Source of the DNA: Mimachlamys varia
Taxonomy: Eukaryota; Mollusca; Bivalvia; Pectinida; Pectinidae
Direction of reading: 5' to 3'
Assembly: GCA_947623455.1 (NCBI GenBank)
Contig: OX392538.1
Coordinates: 24,985,001 to 25,049,000 of the forward strand
DNA: 64,000 bases
The notes under the pieces are model-generated. The model had not been told where the DNA came from, made no database searches, and saw only the letters and a program-made list of their open reading frames with translations. The position numbers were made by a program, and so were the translations under genes. Position 1 is the first letter of the stretch, and every line of letters starts with the position of its first letter. Of the stretch, positions 48,277 to 60,098 are shown one piece after another.

Positions 48277-50754
48277 ATGAAGAAGGAAGTGAAATACGGC
48301 ATTCGGTCATCGGGCCTTGAAACTGCTCCTATGCAGGAAATGTATGAGGGAAAAGGAACTGAAAATAGTAGCTATGACAAATCAGAAGAAACCTTCTGGT
48401 TCGAGGTCAGAAATAGTAAAATGGTACAGTCCCAGATTGTACGGAGCGTGAGTGCTTCAGCTGCCTACATGGTTAGGGAAAGTATGACATTGAGTTTTTA
48501 AAGTATTTGTTCATCCGTTTATTTCTCAAAATAACATTTCTTTTATCATTTGCTATGTCCTCTTGCCATGCATTATTTGAAATCTGCATAGCATTTGCCT
48601 ATATGCCGTTAGTAAACCAAATTTAATCATAAACTGTATACTATTATTTCTAATGATAAGGTCAGTGTATGAATACTAGGGTCGCGTCACGCTTGCCAAA
48701 TTAATATTAATGCGCGATCAATTACATAGGAATGACTAAGAGTAATTATAGAAGCATTGTCATTGATGAAACAAAAATGTTCTAAAATGAAATTTGATTT
48801 GTGGACAAACTATTCTATGTGTTTGTTTTTTTATGACGTCTAGAGTAACTATATGATAACTACTAAAATTCTGGCTGTTACGGTTTTTGAACTTGATGAC
48901 GCCAGTGATATGGTAAGCGGAAAATTTACACGCATCATAAGCTGCAGGTACGGCGATATTCAATTTATCTGACACCCAAATTGTTTTCATATCGACTGTA
49001 TACAACATATACCATTTGGTAAAAGGTCAATGCTTAAATGAATGTGTAGAACGATTCTTTAAAGCTCAATAACATGACATAGTTTGAGGGCATGTTTAAT
49101 TCCTGTAGGGCTGGACAAAGGGACAGATTGGACCAGCGTTTCCTGATATTATGATGATTTCCGGAGCTGACCTTGAAAGTGGATCAGTATTTATGACGTC
49201 ACTTTACACTGGAACACTACTTGGGTCAGTCCTTGCTGGTGTGATTTATTCAAAAGTGAACAAATATATTTTGTTTGCGTGCTCCTTAGCTATGCTGAGC
49301 CTTTTGTTAGCGACCATTCCTTGGTGTTATATCTACGAACTTATGGTAACTGCGCATGCGTTTCTTGGCATTAGCGGCGGACTCACTGGTGTATGTAAGT
49401 GTATTTCTATTTTCGGTCAATATTATTAAGTATTAATATAAAATAATGAATTCATAATAAAGATTTTATTTCTAAAATATGATATGTTGGATCATGATCG
49501 ACACATTTTATCAATACGTACTTAATATGGCCCAAAATTTAGAAATAGTTCAATGTCTATATAAATTTCAAATGAAAAGAAAATAAGCTCAATTGCCATC
49601 ATATCAGTACGTTGTTCAATATGGATAATTATATATGTGAGCTGCATTACATAATGTCCACGGCAGTATTATATTTCCATTCTGAACATTATAAATATAT
49701 ATGCATATATAAGCAATGACTTGATTTGTATGTTCGATATGTTTTCTAGCAATCGCCTCCGAATCTGTAACCATTTGGGGTCCAACGCCACGAGGTCGTT
49801 CATATATCATGGTTAACAGCGCCGCCTACTCCATCGCCAGTGTAATAGCACCGTTAGTGGCAGCTCCATTTCTTCTGAAAAATTCAGGCTACAACATAAC
49901 CGACATGAACGACCCCTCATGGAACGCGACGACCTCCACCCCATTCCTGCTGATCAACATTAACTATTCTAGTCTTCATGACAATGAAATGTCCAACAAC
50001 TCATTTACAATAATTAACCAAAGCGAGTCAAAGCTGTATGTCGCATATACGATCTCAGCGGTGTTAAGTATGTTAACAGCTCTGTTATTCTTTTTCTTGT
50101 TTTTTTAAACAAGGGCAGATAATCGATGTTAAATCAAACCATGAAAAATTGAGATTTATTGGGAATCGTTCGTTATTACTCAACCGATTACTAGTGTTCA
50201 ATATCGGTGTTTTCTGTGTGATACAGAGTGCCATTGATTTTACGTCTACTGGATATCTTGCTGTTTTCTGTATCGATTATCTTGGTTGGGCTAACACGTT
50301 TGGGGCTATGCTGACATCGGTTGCGTTTTTCAGTAGACTGCTGGGGACGTTGCGCGGAATATTCCTCGTTAGATATGTTCAACCCCATCAAATTCTGCTC
50401 ATATCAACTATAGTATCCACCGCGGGGTTTATCGGGTTAACGATCAGTGCGCATGCGTATTTTGATGCTGGCATATGGATATCTGTATGTGCTTTTGGAA
50501 TTCCTTTCGGACTGACCTGGCCAAATATGATCAGCTGGGTCAATGAAAATCTCATTCCATTTCGTAGTGAAATGGCAAGTTTTATTAATGTCACTGCATA
50601 TCTTGGGGCTTTGTTGACGCCTCCGTTATTTGGATACTTGATGGAGGAGATATCTCTCCTCTGGTTCTGTTACTTGTGTTGCATCAACTCTCTTGTACTT
50701 GTTGTTAATGCAATTCTGATGTGTTTGCATACACAGCCCAGGGATACAAAATGA
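48277..50754 (+). pseudogene. NaGLT1/MFSD4-like transporter, copy C (lost donor, one-base frameshift)
   Basis: Exons 48277 to about 48477, 49109-49394 and 49750-50754. Two lesions are visible. First, exon 1 should end at 48477 (AGG, as in copy B), but the next bases are gaaagt, so the donor GT has become GA. A cryptic gttagg donor at 48472 would remove two codons in frame. Second, a run of seven T at 50100-50106 puts a TAA in frame at about residue 280. With six T the frame reads on as KQGQIIDVKSNHEKLRFIG and is open to 50754 with full family similarity. The T-run could be an assembly error. The donor change cannot be explained that way. Confidence 0.75.
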
Positions 50755-50894
50755 TTAAAATACCACGTACAGACACCAACAACAATAAAGGGTTCAACTT
50801 GCAGTGAAAAATAGCAGTTTTAATACATATACTTAAATATAGAGAAAAAAAAAATAGATTGTTAAATATGTATATGCTAGGCATTTTTTATCAC

Positions 50895-51125
50895 TTTGTA
50901 GTCTCTAATGCAATACCACTATTGTTGGCGGCACCGCTTCTTTAAATAAAAATTCCAGCTACGCCAGTGTTTATACAAACTTCACCTTGTGGAATACAAC
51001 GTCCCCGTATCCAACCTTACCTAACGGCCTTTGTGTGATATGGCTTTCAAACTGCTCATTTAAAGCAATAAGCAAAAACATGTCTAAATTGTATATATGA
51101 AATACATTCTCAGCAGCATTAAAGG
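50895..51125 (+). pseudogene. NaGLT1/MFSD4-like relic, copy E, part 1
   Basis: Degenerate match to the start of exon 3 of copies B/C. Successive blocks gcaataccactattgttggc, ttccagctacgccagtgttt, tcaccttgtggaatacaacg and tctaaattgtatatatgaaa line up with B at 46090, 46126, 46156 and 46380. Stops and indels break the frame. The match ends at gcagcattaaa. Confidence 0.6.
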
Positions 51126-51591
51126 TGATAAATCACCAAATTCTAAAAAAACGCCAAATTTAGTGTCAAAATATAAATAAAACATACAAAAGTTAATTGT
51201 CATTTTCGTTTTTCAAAAGTAATAAATCGGTAATGGTGCTTTTTTTTACAATTTTAAAACGAACCTATTACTCGTTCGTCGTGAAAACCTGAAATAAGTA
51301 CGCAGTTACTTCCCTTTGATTGTGACGTCATTTGAGACGATCGGAAAAGCGCGCCAACTGTCCTTCAACGTAAACAAACGGCATGGTAGGCCTGCTGCGC
51401 TGGAACCATGGACTTACATTTAACTCACCTGCAATTTTTAAAATGTTACAAGTCATTTTGAGCCAGGCAGCTTCGTGAGAGTCACGTACACAGTTGATGT
51501 CTTCGATAGGCTTTGAACCTAAATATCTGAGGCTAGGCCAAAACCCGGAGTCTTACCAACACTTTTTGATCGTCTAAAAAGCTAACGTTAC

Positions 51592-51822
51592 AGTAAACAA
51601 CAGGGGCTCGGTTTCGGGATTTTGAAGCGATAGGCCTTTATGGCGTAAATCATTTTAATTTCACTTTATTATAAAGGCATGCAAACCAGTAAATAGTATA
51701 AACACTTTTTATCCGCTGTTTATACACGTCCTTGAACATTGTAAAATCAAGGGTATCAACTTTTTGGAAAGGATTTACTCAATAGCTGAACATCCCGAAA
51801 CCGAGCACCTGTGCGTTAAACA
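51592..51822. repeat. Inverted repeat around 160 bases
   Basis: Arms gtaaacaacaggggctcggt|ttcgggat (51592-51619) and atcccgaaaccgagcacctg (51794-51813, extending to gtttaa-like sequence) are complementary. Fifteen bases (gctcggtttcgggat) are exact. Foldback or MITE-like. Confidence 0.5.
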
Positions 51823-53270
51823 GGAAACGAGTACGGAGCAATGTCGTGCAGGCGGAGACTTGAGGTAGTGTAGGCATACGTCATATTAAACAATACTAAA
51901 CCAAAAATATAACATAAATATAAAAGTGCAAACGTCTATTGAATAAATTTTGATCAAGATGTAGTTTGAGTATCCTTGGTTCTGCATATATATGCATGCA
52001 CGGACTTGATCATTTCATTCCGTGGTATACCATCGATAATACATTTGATTTAATTGAAGTTATTCTGAGAGATGGAGAAGACAATCTCAAATTATTGTTT
52101 AACGGCACTGCTCAGCAATATATTAAAGTAGGTAAAAACATAATTTCTACTTAAAAATATCTTTATCAGAAAGTGATCTCAATAATTGGTAAGGAAATGT
52201 AAAACATGCTAAAGAGAAATGTATATAAGGCAATCGGTAACAACTTGATTATTTGGTCTGTCTTTTTTACTTTGACGTCAGACATCTTTTTATTTTTTTT
52301 TTAATTGAAAAGTGTTGACTTTTATATAACAAGTCTCTGCTTAGCAGCATTGAACTTAAATGTTAATTCCTTACGACCCCAGCCAATGGAAGATGTTGAA
52401 AATATGTTTAATTTCCTTTCATAAAGGAAGGAAAGCTATGCTGAACCAAGAGTAAAAACAAAAAAGACCCGAAGTAAAGTTTTTTTAATCTAATTATTCA
52501 AACTCACTTTTTTTTATTTTGTTAACGAATACAATTTTTTTTTGAAAACATTAGGAAAAGTGAGCATTTTATTTTAACACAAATCGGTTCATATTCTCTG
52601 ATTTCAGCATTTGCTATTACTAAATGAAATCACTGAACTGAATAAGTTGTGACCAGGAAAACGCAGTTCAACACCATCAATGAACTTCCATCACTAGCCT
52701 GTTCAGAGATATGCTATGAGTTGCAGCAAGAGTGAAGTTATCTACAGCCCTTGTAGACATTTCATCGTCTATATCAGAAATAAGGATACTTGATACCTGC
52801 GTACTCTTCTGAAGGAAAATGTTTGCGGATAGTTTACACAGCCACAGCTACAATTGTATTTATATTTAATACAAGGTAAGGTTTATGTGTTTTGTTTATT
52901 TGACGAAAATTTAAATATCATCTACAAAGTGGTCACTTGTGTGATCTAAGTATTTAACAAAGGCAAATATACAAGACTACCTATTAAACAAAGGCCATTA
53001 TGATTGTTGAAATTTAGAAATATAACTTTTTTACCATAATAAAAGTTTAAAGTATTAAAAATGTATGTGTTGCCTGCTTTTGTTTTGTTTTTCCCCTTCA
53101 GAACGAAATACTAAAGGTAAGGGGGTTATATGTAAAGGCACACATGACCAGGAAAATAGCCATCTATATACTAGATAACATAGCAAAATATGAATAATTA
53201 AAAAATTATAGAAACAAAAGATTCAAATTTTCTTTTCGTGTTATTTATTTACTAAAACCCCTATGAAAAT

Positions 53271-53348
53271 CACAGGCACTAGCCTCGTCTGTCAAACACC
53301 TACATGTATAATGTTATAGGTGCTTGACAGACGAGGCTAGTGCCTGTG
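53271..53348. repeat. Near-perfect hairpin with 33-bp arms
   Basis: cacaggcactagcctcgtct... (53271-53303) and its complement (53316-53348), with about two mismatches and a 12-base loop. Could be a recent palindromic insertion or an expressed hairpin. Confidence 0.85.
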
Positions 53349-53786
53349 GATGGTCATTATCCTGCCCACATATCATGTGCCTGTGGTTAAATATGAACCG
53401 ATTACATTTTTCTGTTTAATAAATAGGGCTGCAGTAGATAGGCATATAGCTTCCCATACATAGATTGAAAGTTAACATGCATGTAACTTCCTACCATATT
53501 GGTCCATATATAGACCTATATATATTTATCTCGGAGTGATCGTATTCTTACCAAGCCCAAATATCAACACAGGGGCGTGCCGCATGCTGCCGTCACGATG
53601 CAACATGTAGGCCTAGAGCTGAAGATACATTCTCATTAATCTGTGTCATAACTCTAACATCATAATCATAACATAGTTACAGTAAAAAAATGATATTTCA
53701 TTGAAGACTATCAACCGAAAGCTTTGAAAAGTCAACGTGAGAACCAACCATTTATGGTGTAAGATCTGTCGGTTTTCCTGACCTTG

Positions 53787-53991
53787 TTAACCGTCATTGA
53801 CATCCAACTCAGATGCTTCAGATTCGCTGATCACCTCATATTCTAATCGTTCTGTTTCAAACACGCATAGCTGAATCTTCAAAGTGAAGGAAACTTCTAA
53901 AACCTCCTCGTTGTCACTAAACTCCGCAGAAAACATCGCTCCAGTTCTAGCAATTTGACGTGCAAGGCTTGAAACAGGTGGTCGGAATCGT
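53787..53991 (-). CDS. Orphan terminal coding exon, function unknown
   Basis: On the minus strand an acceptor (cattttag) at 53992 leads into 67 open codons ending in TAA at 53787. They begin RFRPPVSSLARQIARTGAMF and continue with an acidic, amphipathic segment ending SESEASELDVNDG. Composition and codon use look coding, and the exon is preceded by a splice site, but no partner exon was found upstream (to about 60 kb). It could be the last exon of an unrecognised gene, or a captured or transposon-derived fragment inside the insert that splits relic E. No family recognised. Confidence 0.35.
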
Positions 53992-54210
53992 CTAAAATGA
54001 GGTCACAGTTTTTCCAGTTCAAGAACGATAACTCATGCTAACTTGTATTTGAGATTGTTGATGTCCGTTACAATATCTGCAAATTTTCGTCATTTCCGTG
54101 TTTTCAAATAATTTTTATTTTACACAAGGGCTATTTGATACATAATGTACAAAAATCTCGAGAAAGTGAAATCGGGTTATTATCACCTTTAAGTGTTTGG
54201 CTGCTTTGGG

Positions 54211-54400
54211 TAGTCGGGTCTTGTAGTGGTTAGCGCACTTGACATGAAAAGTATTGGGTCACTTGCACGATTATGTGGCTTTTCTTTTGGAACTCCGGTT
54301 TCTGCCGGCAATAAGACCCCTATCCGGACAAGCAAGAGTGATTAATATAAGTTGGATAACTTGTTTCATAATTGTTGTAAAATAAATAAATATGTATTTA
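54211..54400 (+). mobile_element. tRNA-derived SINE, plus strand
   Basis: A-box region ttgtagtggttagcgcactt, then a degenerate B-box region, the central block ggcttttcttttggaactcc, and the tail agtgattaatataagttgga. It ends in an A/T-rich aaataaataaata. The tail matches the copy at 4636-4850. Confidence 0.65.
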
Positions 54401-54407
54401 TTTGGTC

Positions 54408-54515
54408 GCAATAATGTTCGTAAACTTATTTTGTCACAAAATTCATATGCACAAAGAGAATTTACAAAATGAGAAATTGAAATTTATTGGGAAAAAGTCT
54501 TTGGTAATTCTCTGA
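54408..54515 (+). pseudogene. NaGLT1/MFSD4-like relic, copy E, part 2
   Basis: ttattttgtcac...gcacaaagagaatttacaaa and atgagaaattgaaatttatt|gggaaaaagtc line up without a gap with copy B at about 46446-46525 (translated there as GKLKFIGKRS). It is the direct continuation of part 1. Similarity stops at about 54515. Confidence 0.6.
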
Positions 54516-56890
54516 GTGACAACTGAACTATCTGCCGTCCTATCTTTAGCGAAGCTCAATACACAGTGAAACATTAAGGCAACGTGGATTCATACAAACA
54601 AACGTAGAAAATGTATGGTTCGCAAATGCTGTAATTGATGAACCAGTCTTACAACAAATACGCGATTCGTTCATATTGCCCTACGTCAAACGTTAGATTT
54701 CAGCTTGAAACACTTCATTGCTATTATTTTGTTTATGGATTTCTTCTTGATAATTTATCTTACTAATTGAATGAATAGCTGGTCTTCGACTCGATATATT
54801 ATCTTGCTAACTGACTTACTATTTGACCCCAGCTTAGTACAAGAAGTTGCTAATAACTTGTAAACTTCAGGTTTGATGTTGGACTTTAGCTTTATAAATT
54901 AGTTTGCTAACTAAACTAAACTGTATGAATTTAGCTTGAGACACTATTTTATTAACTAACTTACTAACATGATCAACAGATATGACCACGCCTGATTGCT
55001 GTATACAACATTACCAAAACAAAGTAATGTATGATCTTAACCAAGCTATACGCTAAATGTCCTTTAGTTCGTTGTCAAGATTGATAATGCAATATTTGAT
55101 ACCAATGCCAGGGCATGTTTACATCCTGAAAAAAATCTTGTATCAGGTGAGGTCAACGGAAGGGAAAATATCGGGCCTAAACACTTCTTGTATGAAGGGT
55201 TGCGGAGCCGAACCTGATAAAAGATTTTTTAGACCCGATATATTTCCGGTGTCTAACAAACTCTGTAACGAATTTATCCTTCTGAAGGCGTATACCCATG
55301 TAATTTATGCAGGAAAAACAACAAATCATTTTCCCTTTCAATATGCATTTTGACAATATATGTTATAAAATCATAATTTAAAAACAAGATTGTTATTGAA
55401 CGGGAAGTTTTATCATGAATGATAGATCGTTAATGTCGTGACACAGTATTTCTGGTGACCTGATATGGATTCTTAGTGACCCGATACGGGATCGCCAAGG
55501 ACGTCAGGTCTAGTACATTCTGATTCTACCATTCACTCTTATTACATGTTCCCTTTTGCTGTTGTGAAAAATGTTGCGACATGATTATGAATTATAAAAT
55601 CGTTAATTAAGACCTGCCTCGGACTGCCCGGTTGCAGTTTTAAGTCCTCACGAAATCTTGATAGTTCTTGTCAATATTACTTGTATAACCAATGTGTACA
55701 CTCAACAATCTCCGATGGATAATGTTCTACCCAATTTGTTTCCTTACCTTGACAGATTTCTTGTTGTCATTATAGGTTAATGTCATTTAGTCGTTCAGAT
55801 TCACCCCTTCCATTAATTGGTTGCACATATTAACTATTTCCGGCTTTTGTTTGCTATTTTGGCAAGTACAGGTAGTTGGCTTTATCTTGTATGCATTCAA
55901 TTAGATATAGTTTCTTCTCATATAATCATATTGATAGTCCGGCGTTAAGAGTTTGCTTTGTTAGATGAACAGAAAACAGCTGTAGATAAATAGAATCATT
56001 TTGTCCCGATATTTACTTCTCGCATCAAAGCAAAACACTAAGAATGATCCTAATGTATGTTCGGATAATGTAGGATAGTACCTACGCGAAATATACATAT
56101 GTATAAATGCATAAATGAATGATGTACCCGCTCACACACTATACAGGCATGCATTCAATTATGCCGAATTTGCATTATTTTGTTAAAATGTATATCACAT
56201 TCTAATCGCGTCATAATCTGGGCTAAGTCAACTCAATCTCAAAGGAAAAGTTCAAAATCCGTTAAATAGGGGCAATTAAAAGCACTTTGAAATAAGATGA
56301 GAATTCCTTAAATTCTTTTCTGACTTATAATTGGATACCGAAAACAGATCGGACAGGTACTATTTTTACATTTTCTTTGTATGTCTGTCATAAATATTAT
56401 GTCATATGCTATCTTAAAACTATTCTATAATTAATTTGTATTCGGGGTCTTCAATTCGTCATTTTCCCCCAAGCTGTTAATGTGCACGCTACTTTTCTCA
56501 AAATGACGGCTCGAGAGGGTCATCTAATTTGTTGTAATTTAGATATCTTCCGACTTCAACAAAAACTGATATGAAGATATATTACAGAACTGCAACATTT
56601 GTTTCATGATATATCAGAATGGCCGTAAGCCATTTCCTGTCCCCAAATTGACTAAACTGCATATATTGTCCCATTTCGATGAAAACTTGGATATGGCGTT
56701 TTATGAAACTACAAAATCTGTTTCCTGATTCTGTAAAGTGGACGCATTTTATAGGCCTTTTAGTAATTTTCCATTGAAACAAAAACTACTGCTAAAAGTT
56801 CGACCTTTAACGCTCACACTCATTCTGTATAATTATTAACTGTGAACATAATTCTGGGAAACCCATTGTCTCTCTGGACACAATATACAA
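54516..56890. other. AT-rich region, no gene recognised
   Basis: No conserved reading frame on either strand. A loosely repeated motif ttgctaact(g/a)acttact occurs between 54780 and 54970. Unsupported short ORFs only. Confidence 0.4.
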
Positions 56891-56891
56891 T

Positions 56892-57050
56892 ATCATGGAT
56901 GTCTGTGCAATAGTCCAGAATATTTGACACGAGGTACTGGTAATCGACCGATGTTCTATTGCACAAGGCCGAAGGCCGAGTGCAATATAACATAGGTCGA
57001 CTACCAGTACCGAGGGTCAAACATTGTACTATTGCATAGACACCCATGAT
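56892..57050. mobile_element. Foldback element with GC-rich loop
   Basis: Arms atcatggatgtctgtgcaat... and ...attgcatagacacccatgat pair over about 70 bases. The centre gcacaaggccgaaggccgag (56961-56980) is GC-rich, as in the other three elements of this kind. Confidence 0.7.
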
Positions 57051-58970
57051 ATACTTGTTTTATTACATAATCACTAAAACACACTTTGAATCACTGAAAT
57101 TGCTTATTTTATTTACATGTTTTTGAATAAAAATATATCAATTTTATAATGTATCGCGTGAACTCTGGTATGTAACAAAAAGGTAAACGTTCCATTATCT
57201 GAGTAATAACCACAAAACTATCAATCAGTATTCATTGCCGACTCCAAATTTCAACTTTCCTGTAGAAATGGTAGGAAACGGCACGCGGTGTTCAATAATT
57301 CGTACGTGACCGTGCAATAGTCATTTTAGCCATGCAATAGTAAATGGTTCAAAATATGGCTTATACGTATATTTAAGGAAAATCAAACGCATTATGTAAT
57401 AAATATATATAGTTCATTTTGGGTGGCTCCAAAGTCAGATGGCGTCCTTCACGTTGTCCATCAAAACGAATCACTCTTTGTTACATATTACCCTGGCAGA
57501 TACACAGTGGGACTCCATGTCTGGTCTATAGCACATGGCTATGGTCTATACCGACTCCGTGCCTAAAGGTCACCTATAACCCATAGTTCTAAGTTCCCTG
57601 GGTTTAAACGTAAATATACTTCACATTTTATTTGTATTTTTACATACAATGCCATTTAATAAATCTAAATCTCTATCTCTCTCTATATATATCCTATTGC
57701 TATTTAATTTCTTACATATTATGTTAGGAATTTTCTCTACAACAATGACCTATCAATATTACACAACCTATGTTAAGTATTAATGAAATAGCCAATTTTA
57801 CCTGAACAACATAGACATGTTTTGGCGTCTCTCACTGTCTCACCTCAGCACGCAGCTCACTCTCCCTGTTTCTTTACAGGACTTCCACACCCCATTGAGA
57901 TGGGCACAGCACACAGCTTCATCAAGTAGCATAGTTAGCCCAACTACAACACACAGCTTCAATGTTGTCGTCAACTATCTCTAAACTTGGACTATAACTT
58001 TGGGCACAAAACCCTGGTAATATGATAACATTTCTAAGCACACAGCTAATGCATTTCCCCCAAGAACACAGCCTCTGACATCGGTGAACCTTCCTAGTCC
58101 AGGTCTGGGGTTGCAAAGGCCGCACACACAGGTAGCACTTGCCTGTATTGTATGATTTTATTACGCCTCATCCACCGGGACTCAGGAATTTATATTCAGT
58201 GAACTCAGGTAGCCTCAGGTTGCTACACAGTACAGGTGTACTCCTGAACCCTGTATAGGATAATTAACATTACCATTCTATACATTTAGCACTGGATCAC
58301 AGGCAAATATTTTACCAAGTACAACATAACTTCTTGACAGTCTTAAGCAGAACATTTATTTTCTCAAAAAGGAATAATCAAAATATTAAACAGACTCACA
58401 ATATGTGTATGACGGACTCAGATCAATGATATTCACATCTGGAATGCCTAAAAGAAGAAAGATAAACGCGAGCATGCATACATTAAAACTGTTTACTACA
58501 GAGACCCACTAGTGCAGAGATAGAGATAATATTGCTGAAGATGAAAAACATCGAGGAATTCCATTAACGTCCCCATATTAGATTATTTATTGCAGTTTGA
58601 AGTTTCAAAATTAGACAATTATGCTAGGGGATTAATATATAGTTTGTACAAGCATAAAAAGATGATGAAATCATGTTTTTATGTCAAATGATATTTCTGC
58701 TTTTTCTTTGCAAAGCAATTTATTTTAGTGTCTTGCTCTGTTTGTATAATCGTTTGGACGCCCAAAGATGTGTGATTACATTAACGCTGTTGCGGTTTCT
58801 TTTTTAAAAGAAATTTCTGAAGAATTGTTATTAATGTAATACATGGACGGATTATTATAAATGGTATAGATATTCCCTACACCCTGTCAGACAAAACACA
58901 ACATGCGATTTATTGATAAAAAGTATGTGAAATATTAAATACCAAGTGTGTTACGAAGCAAGCTATTAAA
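57051..58970. other. Region without recognised gene
   Basis: Contains repeats of cacagcttc/cacacagct (57840-58060) and a (CT)n/(TA)n stretch near 57665-57700. No conserved coding exon was found. Confidence 0.4.
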
Positions 58971-58975
58971 GGCCC

Positions 58976-59352
58976 AATATACGTAACTTTCGCAAAACTT
59001 GAAGCGAAAATCAAAAGCCTAATAACTTATTATATTTACAGATTCAGTTAATATGAATTAATATCAGCAATATTCATGATGAGTTCTTACGCGGTTACCG
59101 GTACAGCAGCAGTTGAAACTATGTACATTGCAGTTGTAAACACACGTCAAATTTCTGCTATTTGTTATTGAAGTTGGCCACACCTGAATTGTTTTCAATT
59201 CTATAATTCTTTCTGTCAAGAGTTTCTTGTAAGTTACCACTCAGGTTTAGCTCGTTTTAGGCTTATTTTTGCATAGTTATCAACTAGATTTTTTTTCATA
59301 ATTTTTCAGACTCCCGAAAAAATTCTTGAAGTTACGTATATTGGGCCTTTAA
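58976..59352. mobile_element. AGGCCC-TIR MITE, copy 4 (most complete)
   Basis: TTAA|aggcccaatatacgtaactt at 58976 and aagttacgtatattgggcct|TTAA ending 59352, about 20-bp perfect ends. Internal blocks (ggttaccggtacagcagcag, gtcaagagtttcttg, ttatcaactagat) match the copies at 11515 and 15250. Confidence 0.8.
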
Positions 59353-59699
59353 ATATGCATCATATACATTTTTTGTTGATTCGTCGATTTAGTTTAAAAA
59401 TTATTCATTTTGTATACAGCTAGTTGCCAACAATTATCATCCCCAGAGTGTCTAAGGTTCTATTCTATGTCTGCTTTTCATAAAAGTGTTGGTCTTTTCC
59501 TGTCTGGAAATAAATTCAAATTGTACATCTTAAACATTTTTTTGATTTTTTTTTTATCTTGAATAGCTAATGCAAGAATAACTTCAAATTACATTCATAC
59601 ATTGTGTACTCGTGACTTATTGATAGCCTATGGGTTTTATGTTACATGTAACTCTACTATAAACTTCTAGTTTATGCCGTATTACAAGCAATATGTTCC

Positions 59700-60098
59700 T
59701 TTAACCAGTTAAGAGGTGTTAATGCTACCATCCACCAGTTACGGTAACAAAGTCGTGCTTTCTATGTTACCATCAACCAGTTATAGTAACATAGTAGAGG
59801 CTTCTATGGTCACTATTTCCGTCAGATGACAATCAATTCATGAAAATTCCGTCATTTAGTGGTTCAGTAGTTGAAACAAAATATGATCTATTTAATAAAG
59901 TTATATTAAAGGCATTGCTTGCAATGTGTATTTGAAGTCATGTACATAACTGCTTACCTGTAAATCTATGATAGGAAAACACGTAAACTTTTCGAGCACT
60001 CTTTGTAGTGTAATAGTAACTTCATGCTAACACAAACTGATTCTGAGGTGGAACTGATGTACCCTAACTATAGAGATTGTACAACGTCAATGAAAATA
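59700..60098 (-). repeat. 3' flank of copy D, homologous to the 3' flank of copy A (38530-38936)
   Basis: Both flanks contain repeated ttctatggt(t)accatcaacc and gtaacaaagt(a/c)gtg units (38555-38660 and 59735-59815). Nearer the genes they share ctgatt(t/c)tgaggtgga and agagattgtacaacg. The duplication that made A and D therefore included downstream DNA. Confidence 0.6.

Larger units (their letters stand above)
51126..54407. other. About 3.3 kb interrupting relic E
   Basis: Foreign sequence between the two halves of the exon 3 relic. It contains an inverted repeat at 51592-51822, a hairpin at 53271-53348, an orphan minus-strand coding exon at 53787-53991 and a SINE at 54211-54400. It is probably a composite of several insertions. 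No transposase or reverse transcriptase was recognised. Confidence 0.45.
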
